Below, piece after piece: positions 1 to 9,739 of a DNA stretch of 19,259 nucleotides. The DNA is taken from NCBI GenBank assembly GCA_001970855.1, contig LSSN01000029.1:1-19259 (forward strand), written 5' to 3'. A program made the position numbers and the translations under genes. Position 1 is the first letter of the stretch, and every line of letters starts with the position of its first letter. The notes under the pieces are model-generated. The model did no database searches. It was given only the letters and a program-made list of their open reading frames with translations, and was not told the DNA's origin. This stretch comes from Smittium culicis (Eukaryota > Kickxellomycota > Harpellomycetes > Harpellales > Legeriomycetaceae).

Positions 1-3000
1 GAAAAATTATTTTTTTAATATTTTTTTAACTTTTTAAATATTTTTTTATTATTTTTTGTATACTTTTAAATTATGTTTAATAAACTCTCTCTCGATAAAA
101 AAAATTTAATAAATTTCTTTTATTGACGATTTTTTTAGCACAATTTTTTCTAGAGAACAAATTAGCATAAATATGTTTTAATTAGATATAAATTTAAACT
201 TGTTATTCGCGAGAATAATTTTAAAATAAATTTCACACTAAATATAAATTATTATTATTATTAAGTGGGTTTTAACTATATTTTTTGGCATATATGTAGA
301 GAATTATAAATAAATTAGAAAATATAATTGTATTATAAAATAGAAAATTGGCAAAAAAAATTAAAAATAAAATTTTTTGAATGGGTATTTAATTTTATTG
401 AACTCTCCGTTAAATTTTAATATCTCTTTTTTCAGTAATTTTTATTTATGATCAGTAAAATTACTAAAACTGATTTATTTAGCGCTAGTTGATAAAAAAT
501 CTGTAGAATTATGGCAAATGATTATGAATTTTTTATGCTTAAGCCTATTTTTTTGTTTGAATCTACTTATTTAAAAAAAACATCAATTGTTAATTCATTT
601 AAATAAAATCAGAAAAATTCAATAATAAACTATTATTTACATTAAATTCGACTTGAATAAAAATTAACTAAAATAATTAAACATATAAAAAAAAATAAGT
701 ATTATTTTAATTTAACTGAAAATTTTTAATATCAATTCTGTTTAAGAGGATTTAATTATTTTGCACTAAACATATTAAAAATCATCAATTTTTTTTAGCT
801 TGTTTCAATATTAGTGGCATTAGTATTCGTTCTTACCAATAATCAAACAAAATTAATTTAATATTATTTCATAGTGGGTTTAGTAAAAAAGGTTTATCTA
901 AAAACAGAGTTAGGTATCACACAAAATTTAAGTTATTTTAGTCATTTGAAAACAATTTACAGAAAAATTTAAAATATATAAGTCAAATTTATTATTGCAA
1001 AAAAGTTTATTGAAATAAACTATCTTTGATTTAAAGCTATTCATTTTTTATAAAAAATAAAACTGTGATAAATGTTTAATTTATGAAGTAAATATACATA
1101 AATATAAAAATTTAAACCTAAAAAAAAATATACACAGCTTATACGAAATTAACTAGTCCTGAAAAAATCGGAATATATCATAAACTAGGTAAAATATAAT
1201 GGGAGTAATCAAAGGAAGAGAATATAATTTTTTATAAAAAAAAGAGTTTTATTTTTTAAGTCATGGATTTTAAAGCTTTAAAGGATTATAACGTTCCAGT
1301 GAAAAAAAATTTAAATTCAAATAAAGTCTTCAAGTATTCTAATATTTGGTAGCGAATATAATTTAGGGTATTTTTGACATTACGCTTCTTAAGATGAAAA
1401 AAAGTCGATAACTAAAAAAATATAATAAAAAGTCACAAGTTAGCAAATATTTTAGTATAGTTATTTTAATTAAATTAAATTATAAATTATTTGTTTATAA
1501 TTCTAATAATATTGATAATTTTCTCAAAAAATAAAATAATAATATTTTAATCCGTAAATTCAGTATTTAAATATAGATATAAATATTTATTATTTATAAA
1601 AATCCAGGTAGTTTGGTTTATTAACTAATTTTTTTTCGTAGTGATTCGAAAAGAAATAAACGTTTTATTGTGTAATAATTGACTACCTGAGATTTGAATT
1701 TGAGTAAATAATCGATCTAGAGATAAATAACAAATATAATACTCATAAAACATGCTATTTACATTTAAAAATTCTGAATGAAATATAAAATTCAGAATAT
1801 ATTAATTCTATCGGGAAAAGAAAACAGTTCTATCCCGATTCATGTTTAATACCCTGGTATTATAATCCATTTTAATAATTTAATAAATTTCGCCACTAGA
1901 TATAATAATTTGAAAATTGAATTCGATTTTTTAGTTTTAATTTATTATATATTCTAAAAAAAATTTTCAATCAAAAATTAAACATAAAATTTAAAAGCTT
2001 TATTTTAAAACTACCAAAAAAAAATTGTTGCATTGAAGTAGCATGTTTGATTTTCTTTATAGATTTTCATACATTAAATTTGATTTTGGTTATGATATGC
2101 TTTTTATTTCGTTTAATTTGTGGTTTTGATATCCAATATTATTCCAGATTTAAAAGATATATAATTTTGATTGGGATATCGTCTATTTACAGACTTGATT
2201 TTTTCACTTTTGGTGGGTTAATTTCAAAATTAGCGAATTATTTTCAAATGAGCAAAATGTGATTGCTTATTGAATTTATTAATAGCTAAATTAAAACTAA
2301 TTAGATATTTTTTCTGAATTTATTTAAATAAATCAAAAAATTGACTTTTTTTTTTTGCAAAGCTGATCCATTAGACAAAAATTAGACTGAAACATCAAAA
2401 GTTGTCCAGCTTTCGGTACAATTTGACCTCAAAAATCATTTTAATATCCACTTAAACCATAAAGTTTTGAAAAGCATCGCTCCATCGATGCAAGTGACCA
2501 ATAAATCATTGTACAGTAATTTTTTGAGCCACACCTTAATTTTTGAATAGCGCATTCCTCTGAAATTTTTTATGTACGTTATAGAAAATAATAATAGTAA
2601 TTGTGGTAAAATTGAAGCACGTTTTTACCACTATTATTTCTGAATTAGATTTTGTATAAAAATAACAATCTTTAATTTAGATAACCGCTTCAGAAAATCT
2701 TTAAACAGAGAATTATTTTAATTTTTAATCCTCAAAAACAATTTATCATAACTACTATTTAAAAAAAAATTATTATCAAAGCGCTAATAATAATTTTATT
2801 TGTTTGGATGTTAGAGTTCAGAAAACTAAGATTTAATGTTTTAAAATTACATTATTGATTTTAAATGTAATTATTCAATAGTGATATACTAAAAATGAAC
2901 TAATAATAGAATATAAATAATTAAATCGTATAGACCCTATTTATGAAGCATCGGTAAATCTTTATTTCAAAAGCTATAATTTATCAAACCTAATAAATTT

Positions 3001-3702
3001 TTTTGAGGATCATATCTTAAAATTTGGTATACTGGTATTTTAAGCCAATCAAATAATCCAGGAGAATTTAAAAATTAGTACCAAAAAAAATATATAAAAA
3101 GAATAAAAAAATTAGATAGCAATTCGATACACTAAATAGGCAGAAAATTTTAATAAAGCAAATTTATATGTAACATTTGATTGATGAAAGTTTAAATTAT
3201 ATGGGTCTCTTCTATATTTTAAAAATAGTAAATGAAATTTTATGTGTGTATTTATGAATAGTGTTTGCTTTATGGGTTATATGATAAGTAAAATTTTGAT
3301 ACAAATCCCAACTAAAAAATTATCAATTTCTAAAATAGACAGCCTAAAGATGTAGGGTTGTTTTGATTTTAAGAAATAAAATAAAGTTTCAAATCATTTA
3401 TAAAAATAAATAATTTAAAAGGGATGGGGTTTCATTATAAAATTAAGAATTTTACTAGATATATATTAATTAAAATTTTTAATTATTTTATTTTCTTAAA
3501 TTGAACACAAAGGTTAATAGTATGACATTAAAAGAGATATTCTAACCAAAAAATTGACCTTTTACACTCAATAAAATTCAAATTTCATTATTTTTTAATA
3601 CTATAAAAAAATAAGATAATACACAATGTAAAAATTATAGATGGATATTATGACAATAAATATCTATAAATTGAGCGAGGGATAATACTAGGTGTACTTT
3701 GA
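1..3702. other. AT-rich gene-poor region
   Basis: This stretch is extremely AT-rich, with long A and T runs and stops in all frames. I see no convincing gene in it. The longest open frame (2047-2262, plus) starts at TTG and encodes a hydrophobic 71-residue string that I do not recognise. A slightly less AT-rich island lies at about 2355-2545. Several small inverted repeats (1771-1798, 1810-1839, 2590-2638, 2845-2872) are present, most of them at a frequency expected by chance in such sequence. It may be old intergenic or decayed mobile DNA; nothing seen directly proves that. Confidence 0.6.
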
Positions 3703-4141
3703 AAACAATTATACAATTTTACATTTGAACATGAAAGAAAATATTGTAATGAATTATTTTTTCTGGTATATGAATTTAAGGAGGGTTGTTGTTATCCAGC
3801 AAACATAATTAAATGTTATTAAATATAATTTATTATAGACAAAATAATCCAATAGCTCAACTTACATCTTTAGGTTTATTTTTTACACTTCTTGCAGGAA
3901 TTGTCCACATTTATAAAATTTTCCAAGTATTTAATTATGTATATATATTGCAAATCCATATAATAATAAAATAATTGGAGGTTGGTTAATGAGTATTTAT
4001 AAAAGTATCTTAAAAAATCTCAATAGTAAATTCTATGATATTGCTTTACCAGATTTTTTTTCAGAAAAATTATCTGAAAAACCATGTTTGAATTTAAATA
4101 TATGCGAGCTTAATAAACTAGGATCCATTGCAACCCAATAA
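3703..4141 (+). pseudogene. Unidentified coding-like tract broken over three frames
   Basis: Three short open stretches follow each other in different plus frames. The first, 3703-3822, contains RKYCNELFFLVYEFKEG. The second, 3813-3974, starts at ATG 3813 and contains a hydrophobic segment, QLTSLGLFFTLLAGIVHIYK. The third is open through the ATG at 3989 and stops at 4139-4141 after SKFYDIALPDFFSEKLSEKP. Their composition is more protein-like than the flanks (Cys, Trp, Gly, Pro and balanced charge). A short intron ending at the AG of 3837-3838 is possible, but I found no splice pattern that joins all three in frame. It could be a decayed membrane-protein gene, exons of a small gene, or chance. 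I do not recognise the family. Confidence 0.25.
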
Positions 4142-4329
4142 AAGGATAGGGTTTTGACAAATTTTATGACTGAAATGTAAGAATAATTTTGACTTGTATG
4201 ATCAGATTTTATTACTAGTGAAAATTTGGATAGGTATTTTGTATAATATCTATAAAGTGGACGGGGAAATAATTTAGGTTGAAGAATTTTAATCTTTCTA
4301 TACGGCTTTTGAAATTATTTTTTATGCTG

Positions 4330-6638
4330 TTATGCTAAAAAAGATAAAGAATTTATTAGTTTAATCTCCTGTTCCAAGGTTTTCCGGCGATAATTGGTTC
4401 TCATTGTTGGAACGTTAGTTTTATTAACATCGTATATCCCTTTAGATAGATAATCGTGGCCAATCCAGTGGGATTTTAGCTTTTTTTCAAAGCCACTTTG
4501 GATGACAGAATTTAATGCAAGTTCACACATATCTACATTAGAGAATCTATAAACCTGTGAAGCAACAGAGTATTCTTCGATTAGAGGCTCCTTTGTATAG
4601 TGGAACTGAAGCGGATCATCAGTTGATAGGGATACATTTAAGCCTTGGTAGAAATAAGACTTTAATGGATTTCTTTCATAAGATAAGAAAAGCGCATTGT
4701 TTGAAAGAGGAGACATTGCAATTCCGATTTGCTTTAAGTAAAATAGATATTGTAGGACAGGGGCTTTTCTGAGAAGTATACCGTGAGAGATACCTTGGGA
4801 AGTTAAGTAGGCAGAAGCCAAATGGTCAATTTCGCCAGCTTCGCCAGAGTGAGGTCGAAAAACAAAAGTATTGTATCCGAGGTGTTTTCTAAATTGGTTA
4901 AGGGTGCAGATATTAGCATACATATAGTAGCAGTAGTAGCTATATGGGGGGTTGTGTTCAGTTGTCCAATTCATTGGGGTTGGTAATTCTTGGAGCTTCT
5001 TTTCAACTTTAGACTCGTCATCAACAGAGTCAAACCCTACCACGCGTTGAAGGAATGCGTGAATTTTTGGGTATTTGTTTGGATTTTTAGTGGCTTCAAA
5101 TATTGGCTGGAAGATATTGTAAATGATTTCTTGGAAGTTAGATACGCTCCCGAGTGCTTTATAGTTCGAGTAAAGTCTGGGAACTTGGATAAGCCATCTG
5201 ACGTTATGGGAGTAGACTTTGTTGTCAATAACCCAGTCGGCCAATTTTTGCCACTCTGAAATGGAGTTTCCATAGATAGATACTCTGTATTCGGCCATTT
5301 GATATTTACTGGCTTCCAAGTCAGCGCAAACTTCCTTGACCAGCTGGGAGAAGTATAAGCCGTTGATATCGTTGTCAGTTTTTAAGAAAATGGTTCTGAG
5401 TCTGGATTCGCCGATGGGGTTATATTTTAGGTTGAATTTATCAAATCTGTGAAAAGTATCTTTGTGGGCATGCATATCTAGGGTATCTATGCTGATTTCG
5501 TAAGCAGTGAGGTTTAGAGATTGGAACACTTCTTTTAGAGTGAGCATTTTATTATCTCTAATGATAACTTGTTTGTCAGATTCGGTTCTTATTTTGAATT
5601 TTATGAAGCGGAGTAAGTGCTTTTGATTCATGCAACTTGCTAAATGGACGTGAGTGTCAACTTTACGAACGTTATAAAAGTCACGATGAGGAACATTTTT
5701 TGATTCGAGGCGTTCTTGAAGCTCATACAATTGTAAGTACATTTGCCATCTAGCTTCAAGATATTTCAGACGCTTATAAGTCCAAGTTTTAATTGGACCA
5801 TTATGAACTAGAGACATAATAAAATCATAATCTTCATAAAATTCTTTGACAGAAGGGAAACTATTTATTTTTTCAATAGAAGAGTTGAAGCCCAGATTGT
5901 GTAGTGAAAACACGCCATTTTCACCCAAGCTATATTTAATTGAGGAAGATTCCGGGATTGTAAGGTCATTTAAATCAAATTCTTTATTTTCAAATTCAGG
6001 GGTGAGAATATTTTTTTTCCAAGCGGAAGGGGGATTTTGAGGATAAATTGACCAAGAGTCAGAATTTTTAGGGTTATCGATTTCGTTTTGCAGAGATAAG
6101 TCCATATATTTTTCCCTGATTGAAATGGCTTTGTTTAACTTTTTGGCAATATCAGAAATTTCTGACGAGTCAAGAAGGAATTCTAAAGGAAAGAATAAAA
6201 TTGAAATTTTAAAAAAGATATAAAATAAAGGTCAGTTGAGGGGGATCAGTGGGTGATATATGTAATGAGATGTTTACCTATTGAATTTGGGTTTAAATTC
6301 AAATCAAAATCGACAGTAATTTGTTCAGCTTCATTGATAAAAGAATCATTTAAAGAGCTTAAAGAGTTTTTGATGCTCAACTTATCTTCAGAATAAGGGA
6401 TAGAGACACCAAACACATCTGGGATATGGGGATTGTTATCTAAATTTAAGGAAGGGAAATTGGATACAGTGGGATCAGAAATTATTGGAATAAAAGATTT
6501 GTCTGAGCTTGGGATGGGAGAATTTTGGATTGATGGTGTTTGGTACTTTAGAGGGACCTGGAGTACATCAAAATTCTTTTTGGATTCAGAATAAGAACTT
6601 GGAGAATGGGGACGATTATCACGAGGGTCTTTATCCAT
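4330..6638 (-). CDS. AMD1: AMP deaminase (two exons)
   Basis: This enzyme deaminates AMP to IMP and ammonia in the purine nucleotide cycle. Exon 1 is 6638-6278 and exon 2 is 6182-4330; joined in phase 1 they give 737 residues, against about 810 in yeast Amd1. The first 120 residues are Ser/Pro/Asn-rich and poorly conserved. The join restores the family-typical segment containing REKYMDLSLQ just before the internal Met at 6105, which would otherwise be taken as the start. By family alignment the zinc ligands are His298 and His300 (VDTHVHLASC), His565 (RPHSGEAG) and Asp642 (SLSTDDPLQF), with His587 (SHGILLRK) as catalytic histidine. Ser566 stands where most fungal copies have Cys; plant enzymes also carry Ser here. 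The segment SNVDMCELALNSV is fungal in style. The gene is divergent from the lipid phosphatase at 7612. Confidence 0.95.
6183..6277 (-). other. AMP deaminase intron
   Basis: This is a 95-base intron with donor G|GTAAAC and acceptor TTTCCTTTAG|AA. A branch-like ACTGAC lies at 6236-6231, about 49 bases before the acceptor. It splits a codon after its first base (phase 1). Joining the flanks gives an uninterrupted frame of 25 extra codons leading into the conserved catalytic region, which is the main evidence for it. Confidence 0.85.
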
Positions 6639-7234
6639 GGTTTTATGGTATAACTTGTTTGCAAAAAATATTAAATATAAAATATAAGTATATTATTAAT
6701 TCAGTGAATTGGTTGTAAAATAGAGAGGACTATGTAGTATAAACTGACAACTTTATTAAGGAATAAAGAGACTAAATATAAATAATTTTCTGTATTAGAT
6801 CTATTTATTAAAATATTGAACAGAATTTCTTTATTTTGGATAAATTTTTTCATTCGCATAAAATTAAATTTTTGCTTGATGTGATTAGACAATTAATAAT
6901 AAACCTGAAATTTTTGGCCAATAACCACGCACCTTGACCGAAAGAATTGTTTAAAATTTGAGAAAAAAATTTAGTCACAAACATTGAATAAAACTCTCAA
7001 GTTGATATTTTATTTATTGGCCACAATTACAGCCGTTACGACATTTTCATTTATACATACATATTATTTGACGAGGCTAATATAAGCCCCTATCATATTT
7101 AGCACTCTGCTTAAAATTTTATACTGCGTTTCTATTCGAGTTTAATTGTTATTATGTATGAAAAGTTTCCAAAGTTACCAATAATAATTCATAACTCATA
7201 ACATGCCTTTACTCCGTTTTTATTTCTATTCTTT

Positions 7235-7260
7235 ACTCTTTACTTTTACTCTTTACTTTT
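7235..7260 (+). repeat. Tandem 13-base pyrimidine-rich duplication
   Basis: Two perfect adjacent copies of ACTCTTTACTTTT lie in the C/T-rich part of the promoter region upstream of the lipid phosphatase. This is probably simple slippage in a pyrimidine tract. No function is shown. Confidence 0.7.
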
Positions 7261-7511
7261 ACCCTCAAACACCGCCCTTAACTTCGATAGCTCAATATCT
7301 GCTGCAATATCTACATTATTGCCTAGATATCAGACTCTTGGAACTTTATAGTACAATTATCCAATACACCTAAAATTCTGATCAAAGCCCTTCAATCCAC
7401 CTTTATTTGCATTTACATTCTCAAAATCCTATATTCTTTCATCTTGACTTTTACTTAATTCTCCGCTCTACTTTTTTCCTTTTATCATACTTTCTTTTTT
7501 TTTTTCCTCGC

Positions 7512-7520
7512 TATATATAT
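7512..7520 (+). promoter_or_regulatory. TATA-like sequence upstream of the lipid phosphatase
   Basis: TATATATAT interrupts an otherwise C/T-rich leader about 90 bases before the ATG at 7612. Its place inside a pyrimidine tract makes it stand out, but AT-rich DNA produces such strings easily, so this is only a candidate core promoter element. Confidence 0.3.
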
Positions 7521-7611
7521 TAATCACCCACCTTAAACACCGATCTCCTCTCCCTTTTTATTTTCAAACGCTTTCCAAAACTTTCTGAGTTTGTATTAAA
7601 ATCGTCCTACA

Positions 7612-8777
7612 ATGAATTCATCTCGTCTCGAGCCAAATACAGTTAGCAGGATTTATAATTCTTTATACGCTGTCGGACTACCGCTAACAATATTCTTGGT
7701 CATCCAATTGTTTATGCCCAGCAATGAACGCCTTTTCAGACTAAATGACGAGTCCTTAATGTACCCGCACACTCCTATTCAAAATATGCGCGTCTCCTCT
7801 GTTTACCTACTCTTCCTTGCCTTCTTTCCGCCTTTTTGCGTTTTCTTATCTATTTCCCTCAAATTTTCAAATATTTACGAGCTTTTCACTTGTTCTGTTG
7901 GTAATTACTTTATCGTACATTCCTATTTTAACCGTTTTATTACTCGTCCCCCCACCCTCCATATATCACTATTATCATACGCTCTTAATACCCCGGCTCC
8001 ACTTTCCATTTTTCTAACCTCTTCTCATTAATCATATTTCCCCTTTTCTAATTTATACCTCTCCAAACGAATAAGCTTTTTTCTCTGGTCATTTGTACAA
8101 TTTGGTCTTTACTGCTGCCATAAAAAAATTCGCCGGACGTCCTCGTCCTGATTTCCTCTCCCGTTGCATGCCTGCCTCTGTCCCCACCTCCAACACTAAT
8201 ATATATTTTGATCGATCAATTTGCACCCAGAATAACTCTTCGATTATATCTGAGGGATTCAAAAGCTTCCCTTCTGGCCACTCCTCTGGTAAATTTCTCT
8301 ATTTTACCCTTCCTTAAAACCCCTTTACTAAATTTTACTTAACCTCCCCCCCCCCTGCTCTCCCCCTATTTTTTTCTATTTATAAAGCCTTTCATCTTTT
8401 TCTTTATACATATTTATATCCCTTCCTCATTAAATTCATTCCTACATTCTATTATAGTCATTTTTACTGGCGGAGTTTTCACTGCATTATACCTCTACCA
8501 CAAACTTCCATCCTCCACCCCAAATTCTATTCTTTTTAAATACTCTGCAATGCTCATACCCATCCTCGTCTCCGCTTATGTCAGTGTCTCAAGATACGTC
8601 GACTATTGGCACCACTGGGACGATATTACTACTGGAATTCTCTTAGGCTCCACTTGTAGCTACATATCTTTCAAGTTTCTCCTAAAAGATTTGTCCTCTG
8701 TTGAATCTGATTCAAGCTCTTACTCCCCAGTCCCTCAAAACCAAATCAACGAACTTGTTATTTCGTCAAATTGCTAA
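7612..8777 (+). CDS. Lipid phosphate phosphatase, PAP2 family (three exons)
   Basis: This is an integral membrane phosphatase of the LPP/DPP class, which dephosphorylates phosphatidate, lysophosphatidate or diacylglycerol pyrophosphate. Exons are 7612-7900, 8076-8288 and 8458-8777, giving 273 residues; yeast Lpp1 is about the same length. All three PAP2 motifs are complete: motif 1, K113-X6-R120-P121 in KKFAGRPRP, followed by DFLSRC; motif 2, PSGH at 162-165; motif 3, SR-X5-H-X3-D at 212-223, with His219 as the expected nucleophile. Six hydrophobic segments can be placed (about 14-35, 62-84, 97-112, 168-184, 196-212, 224-242), as in the family. Motif 2 ends exon 2, and splicing restores the usual PSGHSS continuation. 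The locus is unusually C/T-rich on its coding strand compared with its neighbours. The exact substrate cannot be told from sequence. Confidence 0.93.
7901..8075 (+). other. Lipid phosphatase intron 1
   Basis: This is a 175-base intron with donor G|GTAATT and acceptor GAATAAG|CT, in phase 1. The acceptor AG at 8074-8075 is the first AG after the donor, so no competing acceptor exists. A branch-like TTCTAAT sits about 25-30 bases upstream of it. Removing the intron joins the second membrane segment to the start of the third in frame, just before motif 1. Without it the reading frame runs into stop codons. Confidence 0.75.
8289..8457 (+). other. Lipid phosphatase intron 2
   Basis: This is a 169-base intron with donor G|GTAAAT and acceptor TATTATAG|TC, in phase 1. 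It contains a run of C and long pyrimidine stretches. Splicing changes the last codon of exon 2 into Val168 and links PSGHSS to a hydrophobic segment ending in ALYLYHKL, which matches the normal spacing between motifs 2 and 3 in the family. Confidence 0.85.
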
Positions 8778-9668
8778 ATCTCCTCCCTCCATCTTCACCT
8801 ATTATTATTTACCTTTTTTTTTTATTTTGCCGTTCTATTCCGTATGACTTAATTAAAATATCAATATACATTACTGTTGCTAATCTTCCCAAATATATGG
8901 CAATCCAATGATAAAATGCAAAAGTAGAAAAAAATTTCCCAAGAGAAGCTTTATTATAAAAAATATATTACAAATTGCTATATTATAAAGAAAAATATGA
9001 AACTACCACTAATATATAACAGAAAAAAATACTAAACTATCAATTATTATTTCTATAAACCTTGTAAAGAATAATGTTATATATGTACAACTATACCTTT
9101 ATACCATATAAAAAATCATTATAAAATATCGTTATCTTTAAAAATGAAACAATTAGCTAAAAAAAAAACCCACCATAACACCCTGTGTATCCTTTTTCTC
9201 TTATATATTCAATGATTTAAATATATATTATCCTATTTGTATAAATTACCCTTTTATATAAATTATTAATTTTTAACTATCAAATCCATCAAAGTTTACT
9301 TGAAATGATTTATAAAAAGTAGAAATTTAAATATTAATAAGTAAATTCATAACTATTTTTAAAAATAAAAGCCTAAATCTTGCTATCTATTCTTAAATTG
9401 GTAATTAAAAGCCCAGTTCATATATCCCAATTCATAAATAAACTATTTTTACCTGTAGATCCTAGTGAGTTTTACGAATAAGCAAATTTTAAACCAGCAT
9501 ATTCGTTAGTTCTTTGCTTCTATACCTCGCTTATTAATTTTTTAAATTTTAAAAATACCAAAAGATACCAAATTTTAATTTAAATATTACCTCTTTGATA
9601 TAAATACTTTGCAGAATCAGTCTCAAGGATCTATAGTAAAACATATAAAACCATGTAAATATCTTTTT
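8778..9668. other. Convergent intergenic spacer
   Basis: This AT-rich spacer lies between the 3' ends of the lipid phosphatase (plus) and the zinc-finger gene (minus). It should hold both 3' untranslated regions. A C/T-rich stretch continues for about 60 bases past the phosphatase stop and then fades. I see no gene, RNA gene or repeat in it. Confidence 0.55.
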
Positions 9669-9705
9669 CTAATCCTCGTCTAAATCGCCGTAAAGCAGTG
9701 AGAAT
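9669..9705 (-). CDS. Possible alternative last exon of the zinc-finger gene
   Basis: Acceptor ATTTAACTTTTTTAG ends at 9706. The next 37 bases are clearly richer in G and C than their surroundings and read, in phase 2, FSLLYGDLDED followed by TAG. A phase-2 donor, CA|GTTTTA at 9869 (or CC|GTTAAA at 9881), would join this exon in place of the hydrophobic, Lys-rich tail of the continuous frame. The protein would then end after about 2017 residues. This is inference from composition and splice phase. Confidence 0.4.
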
Positions 9706-9739
9706 CTAAAAAAGTTAAATTATAAGGCGCTATTAGGGT

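Larger units (their letters stand above)
6639..7611. promoter_or_regulatory. Divergent intergenic promoter region
   Basis: This spacer of about 970 bases separates the start codons of AMP deaminase (minus) and the lipid phosphatase (plus), so it should hold both promoters. A 10-base sequence, TTATTGGCCA, occurs once on each strand (minus at 6924-6915, plus at 7014-7023). Each copy contains a CCAAT box on the opposite strand, a possible binding site for the CCAAT-binding Hap/NF-Y complex. From about 7200 to the start codon the plus strand is strongly C/T-rich, including a perfect 13-base tandem duplication of ACTCTTTACTTTT (7235-7260). No gene is seen; the small minus open frame at 6701-6892 has no support. 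Confidence 0.5.

Noticed and set aside
2047..2262. 71-residue hydrophobic open frame
   Set aside because: It starts at TTG, has no recognisable similarity, and is of a length expected by chance in this AT-rich region.
1771..2872. Small perfect inverted repeats (1771-1798, 1810-1839, 2845-2872)
   Set aside because: Seven- to nine-base arms with loops of 10-16 bases are expected a few times by chance in several kilobases of this composition.
3703..3974. PI synthase (CDP-alcohol phosphatidyltransferase) C-terminal remnant
   Set aside because: CNELFF...EG resembles a segment of that enzyme, but the diagnostic CDP-alcohol phosphotransferase motif is absent upstream and the rest does not align.
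6246..6638. Separate small gene upstream of AMP deaminase
   Set aside because: Its frame joins the AMP deaminase frame across a 95-base intron with good splice sites, and the join restores a family-typical segment.
6701..6892. 63-residue minus-strand frame in the divergent promoter
   Set aside because: Low-complexity Ile/Leu/Asn reading in AT-rich DNA with no similarity or splice partner.
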